A DNA stretch of 17,738 bases from DAIOGN01 sp036745245 (GTDB lineage: Bacteria > Zixibacteria > MSB-5A5 > JAUVRN01), in assembly GCA_036745245.1 (NCBI GenBank), contig DAIOGN010000071.1, forward strand, positions 1-17,738, in the 5' to 3' direction. A model generated the notes under the pieces. That model saw only the letters and a list, made by a program, of their open reading frames with translations, searched no databases and was not told the origin of the DNA. The position numbers and the translations under genes were made by a program. Positions 1 to 6,612 of this stretch are shown here, in pieces; the first letter of the stretch is position 1, and each line of letters opens with the position of its first letter.

Positions 1-75
1 CCGACGTTCACGGTGACGGTCGCGATCCCGGTCGCGGTCACGATCCCGGTCCCGATCCCGCTCACGCTCACGGTC
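1..75 (-). repeat. Degenerate hexamer tract encoding an Arg-Asp/Arg-Glu tail
   Basis: About twelve CG(N)GA(Y/R) dipeptide units lie head to tail at the C-terminal end of the MscS gene. Arg codons vary (CGT, CGG, CGC) and Asp codons vary (GAT, GAC), so the units differ mostly at synonymous positions. The tract reaches the window edge and its full length is unknown. Confidence 0.8.
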
Positions 76-924
76 GAACGTCGGGCGCGGACGACTCGGG
101 GCTGCGCCTGATGCAGCGACGCGTGGTCCGGACTTCTCGGCCACCAGCTGGATCCCCGCGCGCTGAAACTCCGACTGGATCGCGCGGCACAGTTCGTTGC
201 GTGCCCAGAGGGCGTCGCTGTAGGCGTCCACCCACGCGCGCAGCTCATACTGAGCGCCCCGGGGGGTGAACCCCATCATGAAGGCCTTGGGCGACGGCGA
301 GCTGCGCACACGGTTATTGCGCTCGGCCGCCTTGCGCAGTGCAGAGATCACTTCGCCCGAATCGCAGTGCGGCTGCACGTCCACGGGAATTCGAAGTCCG
401 AATCCACCTTCGGTTTTGGAGCGATTGTGGATCGCGTGGCGCGTGAGATACGAGTTGGGCACATGAATGGACATGCGCTCCTCCGAGCGCAGCGTCGTGG
501 CGCGCAATCCCACACGCTCCACCTCGCCCTCATACTCGCCCACCAGAATGCGTTCGCCCAAGGAGAACGGGCGCTCCCAGAGAATGAGCAGCCCGGCCCA
601 GATCTGTTCCGCGGTCGAGCGGAACGATAGAGCCACGATGAGGGCCGCCGCCAGCAGCACACCCACCAGGGGCAGAACGCGAACGCCCAGGATGGCCAGC
701 GCCACCAGAAGTCCAATCAGCACCCACTTGATGCGGAAGGCATGCAGAAGCATCTGCACCGTCTGACCACCTGACGTGCCGGGCCAGAGCAGCCGACGGC
801 TCACCTTGGACGCTGTGAAGAAGGCCAGGGCCGCGAAGGCGGCCCACACCAGAACAGACACGACAAGGCGTCCCAGGGTAATCTCCCGGGCGCCCCATTC
901 AAATACTACCTGATCGAAACCCAT
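1..924 (-). CDS. MscS-family small-conductance mechanosensitive channel, C-terminus cut by window edge
   Basis: An open frame runs from an ATG at 924 to the window edge with no stop, giving 308 residues. It was read by translating the minus strand directly. Three hydrophobic segments lie at about residues 18-38, 62-80 and 82-103. The third runs into the MscS beta-domain hallmark: GLLILWERPFSLGERILVG at 111-129, then EGEVERVGLRATTLR and the VPNS motif at 155-158. A C-terminal alpha/beta domain extends to about 265. MscS channels sit in the inner membrane and release solutes on hypo-osmotic shock. A GGAG lies six bases before the ATG, and the gene follows the LON-domain gene by 36 bp, so co-transcription is likely. 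The oddity is residues 284-308, an alternating Arg-Asp/Arg-Glu tail that continues past the edge. The family call is firm; the pore size and gating type cannot be read. Confidence 0.88.
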   Translation of the reverse strand, partial: MGFDQVVFEWGAREITLGRLVVSVLVWAAFAALAFFTASKVSRRLLWPGTSGGQTVQMLLHAFRIKWVLIGLLVALAILGVRVLPLVGVLLAAALIVALSFRSTAEQIWAGLLILWERPFSLGERILVGEYEGEVERVGLRATTLRSEERMSIHVPNSYLTRHAIHNRSKTEGGFGLRIPVDVQPHCDSGEVISALRKAAERNNRVRSSPSPKAFMMGFTPRGAQYELRAWVDAYSDALWARNELCRAIQSEFQRAGIQLVAEKSGPRVAASGAAPSRPRPTFDRERERDRDRDRDRDRDRDRHRERR

Positions 925-940
925 GAATGACTCCACGATG

Positions 941-955
941 GCCGCACCGTGCGGC
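941..955. other. Perfect inverted repeat between the LON-domain and mscS genes
   Basis: GCCGCAC, one base, then GTGCGGC. As RNA it folds into a 6-bp stem with a CCG loop in the 36-bp spacer, just upstream of the mscS ribosome binding site on the minus strand. There is no T-run, so it is not a classical terminator. It may be an RNA stabiliser or a translational element. Confidence 0.4.
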
Positions 956-960
956 ACGCC

Positions 961-1599
961 CTAGTTTTCGAAGGGCGCACTATAGCGATACAGTTCCGTC
1001 TTAACGAGGTTGACGATGAACGCCGCGCGCCGCGCGACGTTGAGTTCAGTGAGCAGACGCTGTCTTGTGACCGCGTCGTCCAGTAAATACGCTCCGAAGA
1101 AGTCGCACAATTCGGAGGTGGTACGGCAGCTTCCGAGCTCCGCGAGCTGCCGGATGTTGCCCGTGCGCATGCGAAAGAGCCACTCTTTCACCGCGTCGCG
1201 CATGCGCATGAACAACGCTTCGTGTTGCGCCTGGGTGGGCTGGCGCTCGGAGAGCCGCGCCACTTCGGCGCGGATGTACGGCTCCGTGTTCACCTGTTTC
1301 AGCACCTTCACGCGTACCAGCCCGGTGAGCACGATGTTCTTCTCGTTCTTGGGCAGGCGCTCCACCTCGGTGATCTGTCCCAGCCCGCACACCTCGGCCG
1401 GTTGCGATTCCTCGCCCTGCTTTTCGAGAAGGGTGACCGAGATGTACCGGTCGGCGCCCAGCGCATCCTCCACCATCTGTTTGTAACGCGGCTCGAAAAT
1501 GTAGAGCGGCAGCCGCGCCCTGGGAAACAGGATGACGTTGGGCAGCGGAAACACCGGCACCACCAGCTTCCGCGGGAGCGTGAGTTTGGGGCGGGGCAT
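961..1599 (-). CDS. LON peptidase substrate-binding-domain protein
   Basis: 212 residues, essentially a single LON N-terminal substrate-binding domain. VVPVFPLPNVILFPRARLPL near residues 13-32 and IFEPRYKQMVEDAL just after are the family hallmarks. GLGQITEVERLP and NIVLTGLVRVKVL follow as the second and third beta elements, and the C-terminal half is helical (about 120-205). No AAA+ ATPase or Ser-Lys protease part follows, so this is the stand-alone form, which is widespread in bacteria and has no firmly assigned biochemical role. A part in substrate recognition or protein quality control is inference. The ATG directly abuts the TAG of the upstream gene (TAGATG) and has no Shine-Dalgarno of its own, so translation is probably coupled to folE. 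MscS follows 36 bp downstream. Confidence 0.9.
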   Translation of the reverse strand: MPRPKLTLPRKLVVPVFPLPNVILFPRARLPLYIFEPRYKQMVEDALGADRYISVTLLEKQGEESQPAEVCGLGQITEVERLPKNEKNIVLTGLVRVKVLKQVNTEPYIRAEVARLSERQPTQAQHEALFMRMRDAVKEWLFRMRTGNIRQLAELGSCRTTSELCDFFGAYLLDDAVTRQRLLTELNVARRAAFIVNLVKTELYRYSAPFEN

Positions 1600-2160
1600 C
1601 TAGAACGAGCGACGCTGCCCGGGGCTGATGAGGTTGAGCAATTCCGAGCGGGTGGCCAGGTTGTCGCGGAAGACGCCCAGCATGCACGACGTGACGGCCA
1701 CGGAGTTCTGCTTCTCCACGCCCCGCATCTGCATGCACAGGTGTTCCGCTTCCATCACCACGGCCACGCCCAGGGGGCGCAGCTCGCTCTGCAGCGTTTC
1801 GGCGATCTGGCGCGTGAGGCGCTCCTGCACCTGAAGCCGACGCGCAAACACGTCCACCAGCCGCGCCAGCTTGGACAACCCCACGATCCGGCGATCGGGA
1901 ATGTACGCCACGTGCGCCTTGCCGAAAAACGGCATGAGGTGATGCTCGCACATGGAGAAGAAGTCCACCTCCTTGAGGAGCACCATTTCCTGGTTCTCCT
2001 CTTCGAAGATGGCGCTGGAGATGAGGGCCCGGGGATCTTCTTTGTAGCCGCGCGTGAGAAACGTCCACGCGCGCGCAACGCGCTCGGGCGTTTTCTTCAA
2101 TCCTTCGCGATCGGGATCTTCACCCAGATCGGTCAGGAGCTGGCGAATGAGTTTCTCCAT
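1600..2160 (-). CDS. folE: GTP cyclohydrolase I
   Basis: 186 residues, the normal length for FolE. The enzyme converts GTP to 7,8-dihydroneopterin triphosphate, the first step of tetrahydrofolate (and sometimes queuosine or biopterin) synthesis, in the cytoplasm as a decamer. The zinc ligands are visible: C71 and H74 in MCEHHLMPF, and C142 in EHLCMQMRG. The active-site segments YIPDRRIVGLSKLARLV (87-103) and QERLTRQIA are intact, and the N-terminal DREGLKKTPERVARAW matches the family. No strong Shine-Dalgarno precedes the ATG at 2160. A very stable hairpin sits 17 bp upstream, between this gene and sodA. Folate supply connects loosely to the ThyX gene further right, but they are not one operon. 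Confidence 0.97.
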   Translation of the reverse strand: MEKLIRQLLTDLGEDPDREGLKKTPERVARAWTFLTRGYKEDPRALISSAIFEEENQEMVLLKEVDFFSMCEHHLMPFFGKAHVAYIPDRRIVGLSKLARLVDVFARRLQVQERLTRQIAETLQSELRPLGVAVVMEAEHLCMQMRGVEKQNSVAVTSCMLGVFRDNLATRSELLNLISPGQRRSF

Positions 2161-2176
2161 GGGGCGATCACGGCAC

Positions 2177-2201
2177 CCGGAGCGCGTTCGCCGCGCTCCG
2201 G
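2177..2201 (-). other. Perfect 10-bp GC-rich hairpin in the sodA-folE spacer
   Basis: CCGGAGCGCG, a five-base loop, then CGCGCTCCGG, complementary without mismatch. It lies in the 59-bp spacer read as RNA from the minus strand. No U-tract follows, so an intrinsic terminator is unlikely. It more plausibly protects the sodA 3' end or lowers folE expression relative to sodA. Confidence 0.6.
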
Positions 2202-2219
2202 ATGTCGCGAGGAGAAGCC

Positions 2220-2825
2220 TCAGGCCGACTTGAGCCGGCGCGCCACCTCGTCCCAGTTCACCACATTCCAGAACGCGGTGATGTAGTCGGGGCGGCGGTT
2301 CTGATACAGGAGATAGTAGGCGTGTTCCCAGACATCCAGCCCGAGGATCGGCGTGCGCCCTTCCATGAGCGGGCTGTCCTGGTTGGCTGTGCTTTCGACT
2401 GTGAGCTTGCCGCCCGCCACCGAGAGCCAGGCCCAGCCAGAACCGAAGCGGGTGGTGGCCGCCTTGGCGAACTGTTCCTTGAACGAGTCGAAACTGCCGA
2501 AGGTGCTCTGGATGGCCCCTGCGATTTCTCCGGTGGGCGTGCCGCCGGCGCCGGGCTTCAGGAGCTGCCAGAACATGGTGTGGTTGGCGTGGCCGCCCCC
2601 GTTGTTGCGCACGACGGTGCGGATGTCTTCGGGCACCGACTTGAGATCGGAAATGAGGTCTTCCACCTTCCTGGCGGCCAGGGCCGGGTGCTTCTCGAGA
2701 GCGGCATTCAGATTGTTGATGTAGGCCTGGTGGTGCTTGCCGTGGTGGATCTCCATGGTGCGGGCATCGATGTGCGGCTCCAGGGCGTTATGGGCGTAGG
2801 GCAACTTGGGAAGCTCATGGGGCAT
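2220..2825 (-). CDS. sodA: Superoxide dismutase, Mn-type by sequence signature
   Basis: 201 residues, the usual length. The enzyme dismutates superoxide to O2 and H2O2 in the cytoplasm. The metal ligands are H27 (in TMEIHHGKHH), H82 (in HANHTMFW), D164 and H168 (in DVWEHAYYL). The outer-sphere Gln comes from the C-terminal domain (Q149 in ANQDSPL), and a Gly occupies position 77 in NNGGGHANH; both point to the Mn-type rather than the Fe-type, though cambialistic enzymes exist. The start at 2825 is chosen over the longer frame from 2906 for two reasons. AGGAG lies nine bases upstream, and MPHELPKLPYAHNALEP is the normal family N-terminus. The gene heads the minus-strand cluster sodA-folE-LON-mscS and is divergent from the MgtC-like gene. 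Confidence 0.96.
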   Translation of the reverse strand: MPHELPKLPYAHNALEPHIDARTMEIHHGKHHQAYINNLNAALEKHPALAARKVEDLISDLKSVPEDIRTVVRNNGGGHANHTMFWQLLKPGAGGTPTGEIAGAIQSTFGSFDSFKEQFAKAATTRFGSGWAWLSVAGGKLTVESTANQDSPLMEGRTPILGLDVWEHAYYLLYQNRRPDYITAFWNVVNWDEVARRLKSA

Positions 2826-2924
2826 GAAACGTAACTCCTTGTTTTGTAAGGTCATCCAGCAGGTGGTCTGCAATCTTGGGCGGGGGACTGCACCAACCGC
2901 AACCAAAGCCAGACTTGGAAAAAC

Positions 2925-2947
2925 GCCCGCCTCGGCGGGCCTGTCAA
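2925..2947 (-). promoter_or_regulatory. TTGACA box followed by a 16-base inverted repeat upstream of sodA
   Basis: Read on the minus strand, TTGACA (2947-2942) is followed after one base by GCCCGCC-GA-GGCGGGC and then GTTTTTCC. Two readings fit. It could be a -35 box with a palindromic operator filling a 17-bp spacer, although the following GTTTTT is a poor -10. It could also be an intrinsic terminator (GC stem plus T-run) pointing towards sodA. No minus-strand gene lies upstream for a terminator to serve, so neither reading is secure. Confidence 0.35.
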
Positions 2948-3035
2948 GCGGGGTTTTGCCTTCGACTTCCAGGGTGCGTGTGCCGATACGATGAAATACA
3001 GGTCACCTCATCCGGGTGACGGCCACCGCCTTGCC

Positions 3036-3527
3036 ATGAACGAACTCTTGATCGATCTCTCCGCTCTCTGGCACGAACTGATTCCGATGCTTGTGGCGGC
3101 CCTGTGCGGCAGCATTATCGGGTTGGAACGCGAGATGCGCGGCAAGCCGTCGGGCATGAAGACCACTGCGCTCATCTGCTTCGGCTGCGCTGCATTCGCC
3201 AGCGCCGGATCGGCGCTCGCAGGTGCCACGGGCGATCCCTCGCGCGTGGTGGGACAGGTGGTGACGGGCATCGGTTTTCTGGGTGCCGGCGCCATCATCA
3301 CGCAACAGGGGCACGTCATCGGGCTTACGACAGCGGCCACCATCTGGGTGACTGCGGCCGTGGGCACCGCGCTGGGCATGCGGTGGTATACACGCGGCAT
3401 CATCTGGACCGTGCTGTGCATCGTGATCTTACAGATCATCGGCGCGCTCGAGCGGAAGTTCGGGGGCAACGGCAAGCGCAATCATATCCTCAACGGCCAA
3501 GGGGACTCCGCAGTCTCCGGGCAGTGA
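3036..3527 (+). CDS. MgtC/SapB-family inner-membrane protein
   Basis: 163 residues from the ATG at 3036; the open frame allows a start at 2991, which would add 15 polar residues. The shorter start is preferred because MNELLIDLSALWHELIPML is a typical family beginning. Family motifs are GSIIGLERE near residues 25-33, GIGFLGAGAI in the middle, and LTTAATIWVTAAVG after it. About five hydrophobic segments are visible, followed by a short polar tail, matching the single-domain SapB-like form without the C-terminal ACT-like domain of virulence MgtC. Family members are linked to growth in low Mg2+ and to modulation of F-type ATPase, but the role here is unknown. Neither start has a strong ribosome binding site. 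A 6-bp hairpin (GTCACC/GGTGAC, 3002-3020) lies between the two candidate starts. Confidence 0.85.
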   Translation: MNELLIDLSALWHELIPMLVAALCGSIIGLEREMRGKPSGMKTTALICFGCAAFASAGSALAGATGDPSRVVGQVVTGIGFLGAGAIITQQGHVIGLTTAATIWVTAAVGTALGMRWYTRGIIWTVLCIVILQIIGALERKFGGNGKRNHILNGQGDSAVSGQ

Positions 3528-3549
3528 ACTTGGGGTCAGACCCCAAGTT
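3527..3549. repeat. Near-perfect palindrome containing TTGGGGTCAGACCCCAA
   Basis: Two 11-base arms flank a single A. The palindrome begins at the last base of the MgtC-like gene's stop codon. As RNA it gives a 9-bp stem with a TCAGA loop and then only TTT, so terminator activity is possible but weak on sequence. The core TTGGGGTCAGA recurs at 10056-10066 directly after another stop codon. That pattern suggests a dispersed intergenic repeat of REP type rather than a dedicated terminator. A fragment reading TCTGACCCT follows at 3564-3572. Confidence 0.6.
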
Positions 3550-3619
3550 TCTGGAAAGTCGAATCTGACCCTACGTTCCTTTTCGCTGGCCTGTTTTCAG
3601 GGGATCAGGTTCCTTTGAA

Positions 3620-4315
3620 ATGATGGGGGAGACATCAGGCGGCGAGCCGGCCGTCGCCATGAAGAACTGTTCGTTCGTGTATCCGAACGGACGTCGCGTC
3701 CTTGACAATCTCTCCTGGCGGCTTGCGCCTGGAGATTTCGCCGTGCTCACCGGTCCCACAGGCGCCGGCAAGACCACACTCATGCGCCTCCTTCTGCGAC
3801 TGGCTCTGCCTGAGTCCGGCGAGGTGTACGTGCTCGGCGAAGATCTGGTTCGACTACCCGCGCGACGTCGCCCGGAACTGCGGCGACGGATCGGCGTGGT
3901 GGGCCAGGAGCTGTCACTGCTCAATGATCGCTCCGTGGAACAAAACCTGCGCCTGGCATTGGCGGTGCGCGGTAAGCGCGGTGGCGCGGCAACTCGCCGC
4001 GTGGGTCAGCTCCTCACGGAGGGAAAACTCATGCACCGCAGGCATGATCTTCCCTCGCAGTTGTCGGGAGGCGAACGGCAACGGCTTGCGGTGGCACGGG
4101 CTGCGGCAGGATACCCTGATCTGGTGCTGGCCGACGAGCCCACCGCACATCTCGATGCCGAAAACGCCGACGCCGTGACCCACTCGCTCTCACGCCTCCA
4201 GACGGCAGGCGCCACAGTCATCGTAGTCACGCACTCGCCGGGGCACTTCGAAACCGTCACGGGGGCCCGCTTCTACAATCTGCAACGCGGCACGATCGTG
4301 GAGGCACAGAAGTGA
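3620..4315 (+). CDS. ftsE: FtsE, cell-division ABC transporter ATPase
   Basis: 231 residues, the usual FtsE size. All ABC motifs are present: Walker A GPTGAGKT (45-52), Q-loop Q96 in VVGQE, signature LSGGERQ (148-154), Walker B LVLADEP (168-174), and H-loop H205 in VVTH. FtsE binds ATP beneath the membrane protein FtsX and powers conformational signalling to a periplasmic murein-hydrolase activator during septation; it does not transport a solute. The assignment rests on the immediate FtsX and EnvC-like partners, since the ATPase alone could be a LolD or MacB relative. The Q-loop region is not the usual VFQDFRLL but VVGQELSLLNDRSVEQNL. There is an ATG ATG pair at 3620/3623 without a clear Shine-Dalgarno. 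The stop overlaps the ftsX start by GTGA. Confidence 0.93.
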   Translation: MMGETSGGEPAVAMKNCSFVYPNGRRVLDNLSWRLAPGDFAVLTGPTGAGKTTLMRLLLRLALPESGEVYVLGEDLVRLPARRRPELRRRIGVVGQELSLLNDRSVEQNLRLALAVRGKRGGAATRRVGQLLTEGKLMHRRHDLPSQLSGGERQRLAVARAAAGYPDLVLADEPTAHLDAENADAVTHSLSRLQTAGATVIVVTHSPGHFETVTGARFYNLQRGTIVEAQK

Positions 4316-5160
4316 GAATCCTCGCGGGCGAAGCCTGGCGTGGATTGCGCGCCGAACCGGGCGCGGCGATTCTGTCGGTGGTCGTGGTGGGGCTGGCGCT
4401 CTACATCCCCTCCATGCTGTACCTCACCGCGCAGGCAGGCGATCGCTTCAGCCAGCAGATCCGCTCGCAAGTGAAGCTGAGGATGTACCTGAAGGAGGAC
4501 GCCATGGGCCCCTTTGACGGCCTTCAGGCACAACTGGCCGCCCTCCCCCAGGTTCAGAAGGTGACCTTCCGGACTCGAGAAGATCTGCTGAACGAATTGG
4601 AAGCCGAACTCGGCGACGGCCTGCTCGACGGGCTTCCCGGCAATCCCCTGCCACAGGCAATCGACATCCTGGTGAAACCCGAATTCGCCACCGAACAGGC
4701 CCTCGAGTCGTTGGCCGGTGTGCTCTCTGCCAGGCCCGAATCGGAGGAAGTGGTGTACGGACGCGCCTGGGCTCATCGTGCTGACCGATTCTTCGAGCAG
4801 GTGCGATACCTGCTCGCACTCATCACCGGTGCTCTGGGACTTCTGGTGCTCGCGATCGCCGCCAATATCATCCGCCTCATCATTCGCACGCGTCGCGAGT
4901 CCATTGGCGTGTGGCTGCTTTTAGGCGCCTCGCCCCTTTATGCGCGGATGCCGTACTACATCGAAGGCGCCCTCGCCGGCCTGGCGGGCGCACTGGTGAG
5001 TCTCGGGATGCTGTACTTCACCTGCACATGGCTGTCGGGCTTCGTGCCGGCATTTCGGTTCTTCACGGCTCCGGAAGTGTTCTCGTTCTTCCTCATCGCC
5101 GTGGGCACGGCGCTGCTTGGCGCCATCCTGGCGGCGCGCCGGCAGATCGTGCCATTGTGA
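4312..5160 (+). CDS. ftsX: FtsX, cell-division ABC transporter permease-like protein
   Basis: 282 residues from GTG at 4312, which overlaps the ftsE stop (GTGA). The topology is the FtsX pattern: one transmembrane helix at about 18-40, an extracytoplasmic domain at about 42-160, then three helices at about 165-190, 212-240 and 255-276. The conserved NPLP segment (111-114, followed by QAIDILVKPE) lies in the extracytoplasmic domain, and ESIGVWLLLGAS (197-207) is the cytoplasmic coupling region between helices 2 and 3. The N-terminal cytoplasmic stretch is short, about 17 residues. FtsX passes the ATPase cycle of FtsE to a periplasmic hydrolase activator, and the next gene encodes such a partner. 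A second GTGA overlap joins ftsX to that gene, so all three are likely translated in a coupled way. Confidence 0.93.
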   Translation: MRILAGEAWRGLRAEPGAAILSVVVVGLALYIPSMLYLTAQAGDRFSQQIRSQVKLRMYLKEDAMGPFDGLQAQLAALPQVQKVTFRTREDLLNELEAELGDGLLDGLPGNPLPQAIDILVKPEFATEQALESLAGVLSARPESEEVVYGRAWAHRADRFFEQVRYLLALITGALGLLVLAIAANIIRLIIRTRRESIGVWLLLGASPLYARMPYYIEGALAGLAGALVSLGMLYFTCTWLSGFVPAFRFFTAPEVFSFFLIAVGTALLGAILAARRQIVPL

Positions 5161-6305
5161 GTCGCGCACTTCTACTCTGCGCGGCTCTGCTTGCTGCGCT
5201 TGCAGCAGGCGAGGCCCAGGCTCAGTCCCGGCGCCAGGCTGAACAGCGTCTCGACTCGCTCAAGCAGGAGCTGGAGGAACGTCGTTCCCGGCTCGACGCG
5301 CTGGGGCAAACGGAAGGCGACGTGCTGGGCCGGCTGCAGGAAATCGAGGAGACCATCGATCTCAACTCCACGGTGGTGAAACGCCTCAAGAGTCGCGAAG
5401 ACCGCGTGGGCCGCGAGATCATGCTCGCCGATTCGCTTCTGGCCGTGCAGGAATCTCATCTGGCGGAGACGCGCCTCCACTACCAGAAGCGTCTTCTGGC
5501 GGTCTCGAAGAACACGGTGCGCAGGCCGCCCGACTGGTTGTTCTTCCTGTCGGATCCCGGCGAGGCGGTGCTCGCGGCGCCCATGCTGCGCTCCGTGGGT
5601 AAGGCCGACCGTTATCTCATCTCACTTCACGACTCGCTGGTGTCCGACGTGCAATCAAGCCGCATGGTGCTGGTGGACCGGCAAGGCGAGCTCTCGGAGC
5701 TCCGGCAGGAGAAGGTGCGAGAGAGCGATCTCCTGGGGTCCAGTCAGCGCCGACGTGAGGGTCAGCTCAAGAACATCCGCAGCGAGAAGACGCAGCTCGC
5801 CTCCGCCATGCAGGAACTTGTGGATGCGGCTGCGAAACTCGAGAACGTCATTCAGGACATCGTGAACTCCGGGGCTGCCACGTTCGGCGGCGACGGCCGC
5901 CACGTGCTCAAAGCGAAGGGCAGGCTGCCGTGGCCGGTGAAGGGGCGCATCCTTCAGCCCTTCGGTTTTCGGGAGATCGGGCCCAAGCGTGCCAAGGTGC
6001 CGCACAACGGTCTGGCCATCGAGGCGGAGTTTGGCACGCCCGTGCAGGCGGTGGCCGATGGAGCGGTGTCGTACACCGGCCGCCTGCGGGGCTACGGTCA
6101 GATCGTGATCCTCGACCATGGCGGCGGGTATTTCACTCTCTACGGTCATCTCGACGAAATAGACTGCTTCAAAGGCCAGGTCGTGATCCAGGGCGATGCC
6201 ATCGGGAAGGTGGGGGACTCCGGCAGTTTGTCCGGACCCGAGCTCTACTTCGAGCTTCGGAAGGAGCGGGTTCAGGTGGATCCGCTTCCCTGGCTGAAGC
6301 ACTGA
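5157..6305 (+). CDS. envC: EnvC-like murein hydrolase activator with degenerate LytM (M23) domain
   Basis: The GTG at 5157 overlaps the ftsX stop (GTGA) and yields 382 residues. The longer frame from 4911 is rejected because it would run 250 bases inside ftsX. A signal peptide (residues 1-23, ending AQA) is followed by long coiled-coil segments (about 24-115 and 165-238) and a C-terminal LytM domain (about 250-380) starting GRLPWPVKGRILQPFG. The metal site is broken: H283 is kept, but the Asp of HxGxD is A287, and the usual HxH is E362-L-Y364. This fits EnvC, which activates amidases instead of cutting peptidoglycan. The coiled coil would dock on FtsX. No terminator is obvious directly downstream. 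The target amidase is not in this window. Confidence 0.92.
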   Translation: MSRALLLCAALLAALAAGEAQAQSRRQAEQRLDSLKQELEERRSRLDALGQTEGDVLGRLQEIEETIDLNSTVVKRLKSREDRVGREIMLADSLLAVQESHLAETRLHYQKRLLAVSKNTVRRPPDWLFFLSDPGEAVLAAPMLRSVGKADRYLISLHDSLVSDVQSSRMVLVDRQGELSELRQEKVRESDLLGSSQRRREGQLKNIRSEKTQLASAMQELVDAAAKLENVIQDIVNSGAATFGGDGRHVLKAKGRLPWPVKGRILQPFGFREIGPKRAKVPHNGLAIEAEFGTPVQAVADGAVSYTGRLRGYGQIVILDHGGGYFTLYGHLDEIDCFKGQVVIQGDAIGKVGDSGSLSGPELYFELRKERVQVDPLPWLKH

Positions 6306-6535
6306 GCCACCCACTACAGATTGTGGCCCCAGGACAGGAGTTTCGCGCCCTCCATCCGGGATGGCAGGGCCAGGCACTCCCAGGGGCCGCAAACTTTATG
6401 CCATTGAGAGACAATGAGTTATGCGAATCGCCCTAAATTCGTTCCGGGGCGTTTTCGACGTCTCGGCGGTCTGCTCGTAACCGCTTGTGGCCCAAGTGTA
6501 TACGCAAGAACAGGCTGATCCAGTGCCATTAACTA

Positions 6536-6562
6536 ACCACACGGTAAATAACGATCTGTGGT
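6536..6562. promoter_or_regulatory. Operator-like inverted repeat ACCACA ... TGTGGT
   Basis: Six-base arms (6536-6541 and 6557-6562) are separated by 15 AT-rich bases, about 50 bp upstream of the thyX -35 box. It could be the site of an unknown regulator. Its left part (ACACGGTAAATAACGA, from 6539) also matches the NrdR consensus at about 10 of 16 positions, 41 bp from the better box. That is weak on its own. Confidence 0.3.
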
Positions 6563-6579
6563 ATATGTAACTCTCTGAC

Positions 6580-6595
6580 ACTCAACATATTGTGT
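6580..6595. promoter_or_regulatory. Candidate NrdR box upstream of thyX-nrdJ
   Basis: ACTCAACATATTGTGT matches 14 of 16 positions of the NrdR-box consensus as I know it (acaCwAtATaTwGtgt). NrdR is the ATP/dATP-sensing repressor of ribonucleotide reductase genes. The site lies 17 bp upstream of a TTGACA -35 box, and the downstream genes make dTMP and dNTPs. NrdR boxes normally come in pairs about three helical turns apart, and I see no strong second copy at that spacing, which lowers confidence. Confidence 0.5.
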
Positions 6596-6612
6596 TTTTT
6601 TTGATAAACTCC

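Noticed and set aside
1..80. CRISPR or minisatellite array at the left edge
   Set aside because: The short periodic units lie in frame at the end of an open reading frame and encode Arg-Asp repeats. There are no spacers.
266..766. Plus-strand short open frames at 266-766
   Set aside because: They are antisense shadows of the MscS gene, which is supported by membrane segments and motifs.
1222..2286. 354-codon plus-strand open frame over folE and the LON-domain gene
   Set aside because: It is antisense to two recognisable genes, and its translation has no domain-like pattern.
4911..5156. Longer start for the envC-like gene at 4911
   Set aside because: It would overlap ftsX by 250 bases, and its translation there is a shadow. 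The GTG at 5157 gives a normal signal peptide and a GTGA overlap.
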